Shown: piece after piece, positions 15,653-23,143 of the stretch
Numbering within the stretch: the first letter of the stretch is position 1
Layout of the letters: each line of letters starts with the position of its first letter
Notes under the pieces: generated by a model
Told to the model about the DNA's origin: nothing
Database searches by the model: none
What the model saw: the letters and a program-made list of their open reading frames with translations, nothing else
Assembly: GCA_025055115.1 (NCBI GenBank)
Contig: JANWYJ010000082.1
Coordinates: 1 to 37,526, forward strand
Length of the DNA: 37,526 bases
Direction: 5' to 3'
Source of the DNA: Gemmata sp.
GTDB taxonomy: Bacteria > Planctomycetota > Planctomycetia > Gemmatales > Gemmataceae
Position numbers and translations under genes: made by a program

Positions 15653-18600
15653 AGAGAAACTCGTTGAGGCAGAAGAGAACGTGGCAGAGGTCGGCTAAGG
15701 CAGTTTCGCGGGCTGCGCCGGTGTGTGGTTTGAGGAACTCCAGCGCTTCGTTCAGTTCCGTGGCCGTCGGTTCACGGCACAGGGCGATCTGGTAGGCGCG
15801 GCGGACGGCTTGGGCATTGGTGATTGTGCCGTCGCCCAAGGCGCGTTGGGCCAGGCTATAGGCGGCGGCGCGAACGTGGGGGTTGTTCATCAGATGCAGG
15901 GCCTGCGGGGCGACCGTGGTACTGGGCCGATCCCCCACACCCACGGTACCATCGGGCGCATCGAAGACGATCAGCGACGGGATCAGCTTACTGCGTTTCA
16001 TGGTGAAGTAGATGCTCCGTCGTGGATTTTCTTCGCTGAGTGTTCCGGGGCCGTACATGGTGGTGTTGAGCCGCCCACTGACGGCCAGAATACTATCGCG
16101 GATCACTTCGGCTTGCAGACGCCGCACCGGTTGCCGCCACACGAGCTTGTTGTCGGGGTCCACTTTCGCTTTAGCCTCATCGCGGGCCGACGATTGTTGA
16201 TAGGCGGCACTGGTCATAATGAGTTTGTGGATCGGTTTGAGTTTCCAGCCGTTGTTAATCAGTTCGCGGGCGAGAAACTCCAACAACTCCGGGTGGGTGG
16301 GTGGTTCGCCACGAACGCCAAAGTCGCTGACGGTGGCGACGATGCCGCGGCCGAAGTGTTGCGCCCACAAGCGGTTGACGATGACACGAGCCAGCAGATG
16401 GCCCGCGCCGTCTTCGGTATCGGTGAGCCATCGGGCGAAGGCCGTGCGTTGGTAGCTGAGCCGCGAACCGGGGGGAGCCGGTTTCAGCCACTTGGTTTGT
16501 GCTTCGGGATGCGGCATGAGCGTTTGCAGGAAAGCGACCGTGGCGACCCCGCTTTTTTGGGCCGGATCACCGCGGCGCAAAAAGTGCGTCTCTTTGAGGA
16601 ATTCCGATTCGGCTTGGGTGTGTAGTTTGATGGCCGGCAGCCCTTCGCTGGCGATGAGGGCTTTCACTTTGCTGGGTTGCGGCGCTTTGGCGGCGTGGTC
16701 GCGTTCGGCTTGCAGCAGTTGAGCATAAGCAGCATCTTGGGGAGCGTACCATTGCAAGATGGCCTGTGTTTGTTCGGGGGTGCGTTGCGCGGCGGGGAGG
16801 GCCAAGGCAGCGCGGACCATTTCTGAAACCGGCGCGGCGGTCAGTTCTGGTTGGGCGGCGGAACTGACGCTCACGCGCGGACGACCCAGGCCATGACCGG
16901 TGTTGTTGTTGAACGCTAAGGTGATGGTGAACTTGATGCCACCGGGGAACTGCACGGGTTTGTCGAAGGTGAAAGCGGCGGCGTGATCGCGGCCAAATTG
17001 CGGGTCGATGGCCCAGGCGGTCGTGGCGTTCTCATCGATGGCATGGGCGACGGGAAACCCCTTCTGTTCAAAGGTAGCCCGTGGCTGTGTGAGTTTCACC
17101 CGGACCGGGGCAGATTTGTCGCCGGCGGTCCGCGGTTCGGCCACCACGCGGATTTCGGAGAGAGCGAAGTTCCCGTTGGTTGCGCGACCGGGTCCGTTTT
17201 TCACCAGCGTTGCATGGGTCAGCGCTTCGAGCCGCAGCGCATGAACCGTTTCCAATTCGGTGACCAGTTCCAACGTCAATGTTTCCGTGGTCGGATTCCG
17301 GCCGGAAATGAGGATGCTGCCATCGGGTTGCGGGGTGAGAGTCGCTTTCCCGGCGGATTTACTCGACACCAGCCGCGGCAGTATCCACACGTCGGCCGGT
17401 AGCAAGCGCCCGGCATTTTCTTTCTCGAAGGCGGCCCAGCGCGCAGGCAGTTGTTCCTTTTCAAACTTGTTGAGAGCGTCGACGTAGTGTTGGTGGGCCG
17501 CATCGAACGCCGCTTTGGCTTTGGCGTAGCCGTGCGGGTCGAGATCGAGTTCCACTTCGGTGCGTACCACAGTGGTGAACGTCGCCAACATGCGATAGTA
17601 ATCGCGCGACGGAATGGCATCGTATTTGTGATCGTGGCAGCGGGCGCAGCCGATGCTCAAACCGAGAAAGGTGGTGCCGATGTTGTTGAGGATGTCGTCG
17701 AGTTCGTCGTAGCGATGTTTTTCCGCTTCCGCAGCGGTGATTTGCGTACTGTGAACCCCCGCGGCAAGATAACCGGTGGCCATCACCGCCAGGGGGTTGT
17801 TCGGCTCCAATTCGTCGCCGGCGATTTGCCATTGGGTGAAGGTATCAAACGGCAGGTCTTGGTTGAACGCTTTGATGACGAAATCGCGATAGTGGTACGC
17901 GGTCGGCCGGTCGTAATCGTGTTCGAAACCGTGACTTTCCGCAAAACGGACCAGATCGAGCCAATGCCGGGCCAGTTTTTCTCCATAATGGGGCGACGCC
18001 AGAAGGGTATCGACGACTTTCTCGAATGCTTGCGGAGAATCGTCGTTGAGGAAAGCCTCGACTTGCTCTGGGGTCGGTGGCAGGCCAATCAAGTCCAGAT
18101 AAGCCCGGCGAATGAGGGTGCGTTTATCGGCGCGCGGGTTGGGTTGGAGCCGGGCGGCCGCGAGTTTCGCTTGCAAAAACCCATCAATCGGGTGGGCGAC
18201 GGCGGGTTGGGGATTGGCGACTGTGCGTGGCAGTGGCTGATAGGCCCAGTGCTTTTTAGCTTCCGCCGGGATCAGCTTTTTGGTCCAGGCGTCCGGATCG
18301 ACTTCCACAAAGGGTTTATCGTAGTGGGCTCCCAGATCGATCCACTCGGCGATTTTCTTCAGGTCCGCCTCGGGCAAGGGGGGCCGGCTCTCCGGCATGT
18401 GGGGTTCTTTGAGGTGGGCCGCCAATAAGTAGAGCAGGCTTTTGGTATGGTCGCCGGGAACCACCGCCGGGCCGCGGAGGCCGCCTTTGAGCAGCCCTTC
18501 GCGGGTGTTCATATCCAGCTCACCTTCAAGCCGCTCTCCCGAGTGGCACTTCACACATTTGGCTTGCAGCACTCGGCGCACATGCGATTGGAACAATGCC

Positions 18601-18743
18601 GTACTTTGGGCGACCTTGGCCACATGGTCGGCTTCAACAGCAGCCGGTTGCTTGGGTTGTGACCAACCGTAGGAAGCCATCACGAAAACGATCAACCCCG
18701 CAGTCGGCAGCACCACTTGCGGAAGAGAAATTCGCCCATGCAT
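15642..18743 (-). CDS. PSCyt1 / DUF1549 / DUF1553 secreted cytochrome-like protein
   Basis: 1033 residues from 18743, where the protein opens with an export signal (MHGRISLPQV, hydrophobic core, cleavage near YGWSQ) and GAGGG lies upstream; the frame is open to 18800 without adding anything sensible. Domain order: planctomycete cytochrome C (haem site CVKCH at residues 63-67), DUF1549 (DLIGLPPTPEQVEAFL, ARHWLDLVRFAESHGFEHD, and a second CxxCH in IGCARCHDHKYDAI), a central beta-rich carbohydrate-binding-like insert, and DUF1553 (FARWLTDTEDGAGHLLARVIVNRLWAQHFGRGIV, then RSIYFTMKRS, ending LCHVLFCLNEFLYVD). The family pairs with DUF1501 across planctomycetes. Degradation of complex carbon has been suggested for the pair, but no reaction is proven. 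Confidence 0.93.
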   Translation of the reverse strand: MHGRISLPQVVLPTAGLIVFVMASYGWSQPKQPAAVEADHVAKVAQSTALFQSHVRRVLQAKCVKCHSGERLEGELDMNTREGLLKGGLRGPAVVPGDHTKSLLYLLAAHLKEPHMPESRPPLPEADLKKIAEWIDLGAHYDKPFVEVDPDAWTKKLIPAEAKKHWAYQPLPRTVANPQPAVAHPIDGFLQAKLAAARLQPNPRADKRTLIRRAYLDLIGLPPTPEQVEAFLNDDSPQAFEKVVDTLLASPHYGEKLARHWLDLVRFAESHGFEHDYDRPTAYHYRDFVIKAFNQDLPFDTFTQWQIAGDELEPNNPLAVMATGYLAAGVHSTQITAAEAEKHRYDELDDILNNIGTTFLGLSIGCARCHDHKYDAIPSRDYYRMLATFTTVVRTEVELDLDPHGYAKAKAAFDAAHQHYVDALNKFEKEQLPARWAAFEKENAGRLLPADVWILPRLVSSKSAGKATLTPQPDGSILISGRNPTTETLTLELVTELETVHALRLEALTHATLVKNGPGRATNGNFALSEIRVVAEPRTAGDKSAPVRVKLTQPRATFEQKGFPVAHAIDENATTAWAIDPQFGRDHAAAFTFDKPVQFPGGIKFTITLAFNNNTGHGLGRPRVSVSSAAQPELTAAPVSEMVRAALALPAAQRTPEQTQAILQWYAPQDAAYAQLLQAERDHAAKAPQPSKVKALIASEGLPAIKLHTQAESEFLKETHFLRRGDPAQKSGVATVAFLQTLMPHPEAQTKWLKPAPPGSRLSYQRTAFARWLTDTEDGAGHLLARVIVNRLWAQHFGRGIVATVSDFGVRGEPPTHPELLEFLARELINNGWKLKPIHKLIMTSAAYQQSSARDEAKAKVDPDNKLVWRQPVRRLQAEVIRDSILAVSGRLNTTMYGPGTLSEENPRRSIYFTMKRSKLIPSLIVFDAPDGTVGVGDRPSTTVAPQALHLMNNPHVRAAAYSLAQRALGDGTITNAQAVRRAYQIALCREPTATELNEALEFLKPHTGAARETALADLCHVLFCLNEFLYVD

Positions 18744-18794
18744 GAGCCGTTCCCTCGGTGGGAGAGTCACTGGTCCAGCGGGCCACGGCGAGGC

Positions 18795-18820
18795 CATCAT
18801 TTGCCATCATCATTTGCCAT
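18795..18820. repeat. 13-base perfect tandem duplicate
   Basis: CATCATTTGCCAT occurs twice, adjacent, at 18795-18807 and 18808-18820, in the divergent control region between the PSCyt1 gene and the zinc-ribbon gene. Confidence 0.9.
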
Positions 18821-18897
18821 TTTATCCAGTGGAAGAATGAATGATAAGGAAATCCCAGAAAAATGGAAAATTTGTTCCCTACCGACATTGCGTTCAC

Positions 18898-18903
18898 TAT
18901 AAT
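18898..18903 (+). promoter_or_regulatory. Perfect -10 box ahead of zinc-ribbon gene
   Basis: TATAAT at 18898-18903 in an A/T-rich stretch, 46 bases before the start at 18949. A weak -35-like TTCCCT at 18875-18880 gives 17-base spacing. It is one of the few sigma-70-like boxes I can point to in the window. Confidence 0.5.
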
Positions 18904-18948
18904 GGAGAGGGTAGAACACCTTCCACATAGGTTGTGGAGGAAGAACCG

Positions 18949-19149
18949 ATGCTCTGTCCGCGTTGTTATGGCAAGCACATCATCGCACTGAATGGTTTAC
19001 GGATTCCCTGTCCTGAGTGTGCGGGTTTGGGGGATATTCACTGTTGCGATGGGTTGCGAGAACAAACCCTCTGCCCCTCATCCGAAATCACCCCGCCTTT
19101 TCCCGCGGCCCCAACGTGGAAGGCGGACGACACCCGCATGGGAACGTAG
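18949..19149 (+). CDS. Small zinc-ribbon protein
   Basis: 66 residues from 18949, with GGAGGA at the right distance; the in-frame ATG at 18934 overlaps that site and is unlikely. The first 38 residues hold CPRC, then CPECAGLG and HCC, a Cys-pair arrangement like half of a DnaJ-type zinc finger (the CxxCxGxG style). It should bind one zinc and is probably cytosolic. The C-terminal 25 residues are Pro-rich and featureless. Small proteins of this kind look familiar from planctomycetes, with no known role. A perfect -10 box precedes it, which supports it as a real gene despite its size. Confidence 0.7.
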   Translation: MLCPRCYGKHIIALNGLRIPCPECAGLGDIHCCDGLREQTLCPSSEITPPFPAAPTWKADDTRMGT

Positions 19150-19170
19150 CGTACCGCCACCCCCAACAAG

Positions 19171-19210
19171 TTGAATAAGCTAACGATGAGTTGAATAAGC
19201 TAACGATGAG
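19171..19210. repeat. 20-base perfect tandem duplicate
   Basis: 19171-19190 and 19191-19210 are identical and adjacent, starting TTGAATAAGC. The match runs two bases further when the flanking AG is counted. It lies between the zinc-ribbon gene and the epimerase gene. Confidence 0.95.
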
Positions 19211-19288
19211 CCTCAGCCTCACCCACCATTCCGATGGGCGTGGAGAGCGGCCGCTTCCACCCCCAGGACGAAGGGACGGCGCTTCTTC

Positions 19289-19322
19289 TCTGGTCAGACT
19301 TTGGTTCTGGTCAGACTTTGGT
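19289..19322. repeat. 17-base perfect tandem duplicate
   Basis: TCTGGTCAGACTTTGGT is repeated head to tail at 19289-19305 and 19306-19322 in the leader of the epimerase gene. Confidence 0.95.
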
Positions 19323-19389
19323 CGGACGCGCAGTTGGGGTTGCCGTCGTCTTTGGCGAGTTGGTACATTCTCGCCGGGGGATGGATTGT

Positions 19390-20343
19390 ATGCGTTGTGT
19401 AGTGACCGGAGCCGCTGGTTTTATCGGCTCTCATTTGTGTGAACGCCTCCTGGCCGACGGGCACACCGTCGTTGGTATCGACTGTTTCACCGACTACTAT
19501 CCGCGAGCGATCAAAGAACGCAACCTCAGCAGTTTTCGGCACCACCCCGCATTGACTTTTTACGAACTCGATCTATCGACCGGGGTACCCGCCGATATTG
19601 TGTGCGCGGCCGACTACGTCTTCCATCTGGCTGCCATGGCCGGATTGACCCGCAGTTGGTTGGATTTCGACACCTATACCCGTCATAACCTCACCGCGAC
19701 CCACCGGTTGCTCGAAGCACTGAAAGGCTCGCCGACGCTGAAACGGCTCATTTATGCCAGCACTTCCAGCGTCTATGGTCGCTATGCCAGCGGCGATGAA
19801 TCCCTGCCGACACGACCCAGTTCACCCTACGGCATCACAAAGCTCGCGGCCGAGCAACTCTGCCGGGTCTATGGCGACGAATTTGGTGTTCCGTGTGTGG
19901 TGTTGCGTTACTTCAGCGTGTATGGGCCGCGGCAGCGCCCAGAAATGGGTTATCATTTGTTCATCAACGCGATGCTGCGGGGTGAGCCGATCAAACTCAC
20001 CGGCGATGGCTTGCAAGTCCGCGGCAATACCTACATCGCCGACTGTATCGAAGCCACCGTCCGAGCGATGCAAGCCCCGCCGGGGGAAATCTACAATCTC
20101 GGTGGCGGTCAATTGGTGACAGTCCTCGAAGTCCTCCACAAACTCGAACGGATCATCGGCCAACCCGCGATCATCGAACGCCACCCGCCCCGCCCTGGCG
20201 ATCAACTGGCCACCGGAGCCGACGTGACCAAACTGACCCGGCACCTCGGTTGGAAACCCACCACCAGTATCGACGACGGCTTGGCACAACAAGTCGAATG
20301 GCAAAAAACATTACTGGGGAATTACGATGATCGGCAAGGATAG
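19390..20343 (+). CDS. NAD-dependent sugar-nucleotide epimerase/dehydratase
   Basis: 317 residues from 19390; GGGGGA lies nine bases upstream, and ATG at 19381 is the alternative start. It is an extended short-chain dehydrogenase: Rossmann GAAGFIG at residues 7-13, FHLAAMAG, the active-site group YASTSSVYG and SPYGITK with Tyr near 147 and Lys near 151, then LRYFSVYGPRQRPEMGYHLF and YIADCIEAT. This motif set fits UDP-glucose/UDP-glucuronate 4-epimerases and related dTDP-glucose dehydratases; substrate is not fixed by sequence alone. It probably supplies a sugar nucleotide for the glycosyltransferase 1.5 kb downstream. A 242-base A/T-rich gap separates it from the next gene, so it may be transcribed apart. 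Confidence 0.9.
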   Translation: MRCVVTGAAGFIGSHLCERLLADGHTVVGIDCFTDYYPRAIKERNLSSFRHHPALTFYELDLSTGVPADIVCAADYVFHLAAMAGLTRSWLDFDTYTRHNLTATHRLLEALKGSPTLKRLIYASTSSVYGRYASGDESLPTRPSSPYGITKLAAEQLCRVYGDEFGVPCVVLRYFSVYGPRQRPEMGYHLFINAMLRGEPIKLTGDGLQVRGNTYIADCIEATVRAMQAPPGEIYNLGGGQLVTVLEVLHKLERIIGQPAIIERHPPRPGDQLATGADVTKLTRHLGWKPTTSIDDGLAQQVEWQKTLLGNYDDRQG

Positions 20344-20585
20344 AGTGCAAAATAGCGACGAAAATATTCAAAAATATCATCAACGAAATTTCAAAATGAA
20401 TGATTATCATTGATGATATGTTCTATCATGATGAACCAACTGATCCATTGTGATAGATTTTGTGATAGTGTGAGTCCTTTGTGCTTCGAGGTCGTTTCCA
20501 AACACTGGGATAGTTGCCGAATACGGCTTCTTTTGCCAGCGTTTTTCGCCTGTTGGAACTGTTGCTATCGAGTTCAGGAGTACGG
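20344..20585. promoter_or_regulatory. A/T-rich control region with Fur-box-like palindrome
   Basis: This gap is clearly richer in A/T than its surroundings. At 20399-20411 it holds AATGATTATCATT, a 6-1-6 inverted repeat that matches the centre of the classical Fur box except for the central base. Next to it are ATGATA / TATCAT arms around TGTTC, and further on TTGTGATAG occurs twice. It ends in the CAGGAG ribosome binding site of the CapK-like gene. Iron or metal control of the downstream pair is possible but unproven. Confidence 0.35.
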
Positions 20586-21929
20586 ATGCTCGATTTTCTC
20601 AATCGTTATGTGATGCACCCACTGTTGGCCTGGCGGGACGGAAGCCCCCGACTGCGGCATCTGCGTACCCTCGAACGCACCCAGTTCGACCCGCCGGAAG
20701 TCATTGCCGCCCGGCAATTGGCTGCAGTCCAAAAGCAACTCTGGCACGCCTGGAACACGGTGCCCTACTACCGCAGTGCCTGGACGAAAGCCGGTGTGCA
20801 CCCGTCCGACGTTCGCGATCTGGCCGACCTTTCCGCGTTCCCCGTTCTCACGAAGGCCGACATCCGGCGGCACCATCGCGATCTTCTGTCTGCGGCTTAC
20901 GACCGTGCCAATTGCCGGAGAAAAACCACCAGTGGCTCCACCGGGGTACCATTGACCATCTACTGCGACGAAGCGGCGATCCATTGGAAAGCGGCCTGTA
21001 CCATCCGCTCCGACCAATGGAGCGGCTATCGGTTGGGTCAGCGTGTCGCGAAGGTTTGGGGCAACCCCGAATACCGGCACTTCGGACTCAAAGGCTGGCT
21101 CCGCAACTACTTCTTCGACCGCGCCATCTACCTCGATACACTGCAGCTCACCGAGCAACGCATCACCGCCTTCGCCCATGCTATCCGCCGGCACCGTCCC
21201 GGCCTTCTTTTCGGCCACGCGCACTCCCTGTATCTGCTCGCCTGTGCCCTGCGCAAAAGCCGCCTTCTGGACATACGCCCCAACGGTATTATCGCCACTG
21301 CGATGATCCTGCACGACTGGCAGCGGCGTGTCATCGAAGAGGTCTTCAGCTGCCCTGTGACCAACCGCTATGGTTGTGAGGAAGTCAGCCTGATTGCCTG
21401 TGAATGTGAAGAGCACAACGGCTTGCACATCAACGCCGATTCGCTTTACACCGAAGTGACCAACGATGGTCGGCTGTTGCTGACCGATTTCAGCAACCGG
21501 GCCATGCCCTTGATCCGTTATCAAGTGGGGGATGTGGTGGTGCCGTCGGCGCGGCGTTGCCCGTGCGGGCGCGGCTTGCCGCTGCTTGAACGGATCGAAG
21601 GCCGCGATGCCGATTACGTCGTCACCCCCCGCGGGCAGCTCGTTTCCGGTATCTCGCTCACAGAAAACTTCGCCAATCTCATTCCTGGCACAGCCCAAGT
21701 GCAGATTATTCAGGAATCGCTCACGCAGTTTCGTATCCGGCTAGTGGCTGACGATGGCTTCAACGAGGCCAGCCGCGCCAAAGTGGCGGAACTGGTTCAG
21801 CGCACCTTGGGTGAGGGCGTTGACCATGAAGTGGAATTGGTGGATGCGATTCCGCAAGAAGCCAGCGGCAAGTATCGCTTCTGCATCTCGAAGGTGTTGC
21901 CACCACACGGGCTGGAGGTGAACGTGTGA
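20586..21929 (+). CDS. CapK/PaaK-like adenylate-forming enzyme
   Basis: 447 residues from 20586, chosen for the CAGGAG at ideal distance; the frame is open from 20514. It belongs to the phenylacetate-CoA-ligase-like group that includes CapK proteins of capsule loci: N-terminal YYRSAWTKAG, FPVLTKADIRRH, the phosphate-binding TTSGSTGVPL near residue 117, NRYGCEEVSLIACEC, and the C-terminal RYQVGDVV, CPCGRGLPLLERIEGRDAD and a final GKYRF segment. The Cys-rich CPCGRG is typical. In polysaccharide clusters such enzymes are thought to activate an acid for modification of the polymer; the substrate here is unknown. Its stop overlaps the start of the glycosyltransferase by four bases (GTGA), so the two are translationally coupled. 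Confidence 0.87.
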   Translation: MLDFLNRYVMHPLLAWRDGSPRLRHLRTLERTQFDPPEVIAARQLAAVQKQLWHAWNTVPYYRSAWTKAGVHPSDVRDLADLSAFPVLTKADIRRHHRDLLSAAYDRANCRRKTTSGSTGVPLTIYCDEAAIHWKAACTIRSDQWSGYRLGQRVAKVWGNPEYRHFGLKGWLRNYFFDRAIYLDTLQLTEQRITAFAHAIRRHRPGLLFGHAHSLYLLACALRKSRLLDIRPNGIIATAMILHDWQRRVIEEVFSCPVTNRYGCEEVSLIACECEEHNGLHINADSLYTEVTNDGRLLLTDFSNRAMPLIRYQVGDVVVPSARRCPCGRGLPLLERIEGRDADYVVTPRGQLVSGISLTENFANLIPGTAQVQIIQESLTQFRIRLVADDGFNEASRAKVAELVQRTLGEGVDHEVELVDAIPQEASGKYRFCISKVLPPHGLEVNV

Positions 21930-22858
21930 AACCGGTCGTTTCCGTGGTCATGGCCGCGAAGAATTATGCCCGCTTTCTGCCCGAAGCGGTGACTTCAGTT
22001 TCTGCGCAGACATTCACCGCTTGGGAATTGCTCATCATCGATGACGGCTCGACCGACCACACCGCCGAAGCGGTACAGCCTTTTCTTGCCGACCGCCGCC
22101 TCCGCTACCTGCGTTCTGATACCCTCGGCCAAGCGCGGGCCAAAAATCTCGGCGTGCGGCTCAGCCGGGGCCAGTTCATTGCCTTCCTCGATGCGGATGA
22201 TGCCTGGGAACCTACGAAATTGGAAAAGCAACTGGCCCTCTTGGCCGCCCAACCGGCGGTAGGGGTGGTCTTCTGTGGTCGGTCGTTGATGGATGAAGCC
22301 AGCCGGCCGTTGCCCCGCCAACCGATGGATGACCCACCGCGGGGATTCGTTCTTCCTCAGCTCATTACGCAAAATTTTGTGTGTTTCTCCTCGTGTGTGG
22401 TCAAACGGGAGGTTTTTGCGCGCGTCGGCGCGTTCGACCCGCAATGGGATTTGGCGATTGATTACGACTTCTGGCTGCGGGTGGCACAATTTTATGCGTT
22501 CGAGTATGTCGCGGAGCCATTGGTGCGTTACCGCACGGGGCATGGGAATCTGTCCAAGAAACTCCGCGACCGCGTCGATACGGCCTTGGCCATTCTGCAT
22601 CGTGCGGAAACACGGTATGGTTTGCGCGCGGTGGTGCCATCACCCATCCTGGCCGCCGGGTATGCGTCGACCTGCCAAACACTGGGCTACACGCTCCGGG
22701 CCAGTGAACCTGTGGCAGCACTCCAATGGTACACTCGGGCGTTGCGCTGGCCGGCCCTCCGCTACCGGTCTGTCAAAGGTATTGTGGCCAGTCTCTGGGC
22801 CGTGATCCGCGGCCAGCGCACAGCCGCTTGGCCCGAAAACGCTACCGTCAACCTGTGA
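21926..22858 (+). CDS. Family 2 glycosyltransferase
   Basis: 310 residues starting with GTG behind GGAGG. GT2 (GT-A fold) signatures: VSVVMAAKNYARFLPEAVTSV at the front, ELLIIDDGSTDHT near residues 34-45, QARAKNLGV, and the metal-binding FLDADDAW near residue 88. A second conserved region AIDYDFWLRVAQFY supports the acceptor side. There is no membrane segment, so it works on the cytosolic face on a lipid-linked or soluble acceptor. Sugar donor is unknown, though the upstream epimerase may provide it. It overlaps the CapK-like gene by four bases. Confidence 0.92.
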   Translation: MKPVVSVVMAAKNYARFLPEAVTSVSAQTFTAWELLIIDDGSTDHTAEAVQPFLADRRLRYLRSDTLGQARAKNLGVRLSRGQFIAFLDADDAWEPTKLEKQLALLAAQPAVGVVFCGRSLMDEASRPLPRQPMDDPPRGFVLPQLITQNFVCFSSCVVKREVFARVGAFDPQWDLAIDYDFWLRVAQFYAFEYVAEPLVRYRTGHGNLSKKLRDRVDTALAILHRAETRYGLRAVVPSPILAAGYASTCQTLGYTLRASEPVAALQWYTRALRWPALRYRSVKGIVASLWAVIRGQRTAAWPENATVNL

Positions 22859-23130
22859 ATGACAAACTCTCACCACGCCGCCCCTATGGGGACCCCAAAA
22901 ACGCCACCATCCAACTCGATCCACGCGATCATCAGCTCCCGATGAAAGCCGCTGCGCACCCCGACCGCCCAACGGATCGCCCGCGGGCATGCGTCCGCGG
23001 TGAACATCCGGTTCTTCTGGTCCGCCGTATTTTGCAGGCAGGTCGGAGTGATGGTAGGGGCGGTCGCTCAATACAGACCGCGATGGTACGCGATGGTAGG
23101 GGCGGTCGCTCAAATGATAGGGGCGGTCGC
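22859..23130. other. Non-coding gap between convergent genes
   Basis: No gene is supported in these 272 bases. The right third consists of the GGGGCGGTCGCTC repeat family listed separately. The left part is plain sequence with a small CCCC-TAT-GGGG hairpin shortly after the glycosyltransferase stop. Confidence 0.5.
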
Positions 23131-23143
23131 TCAATACAGACCG
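23050..23143 (-). repeat. Three copies of the M50 gene tail region
   Basis: Units at 23050-23080, 23092-23115 and 23116-23143 share AGGGGCGGTCGCTCAA. The first and third also share the next eight to nine bases. The third unit contains the last codons and the TGA stop of the M50 protease gene (stop triplet at 23131-23133), so the others are echoes of that gene end placed downstream. Confidence 0.88.
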
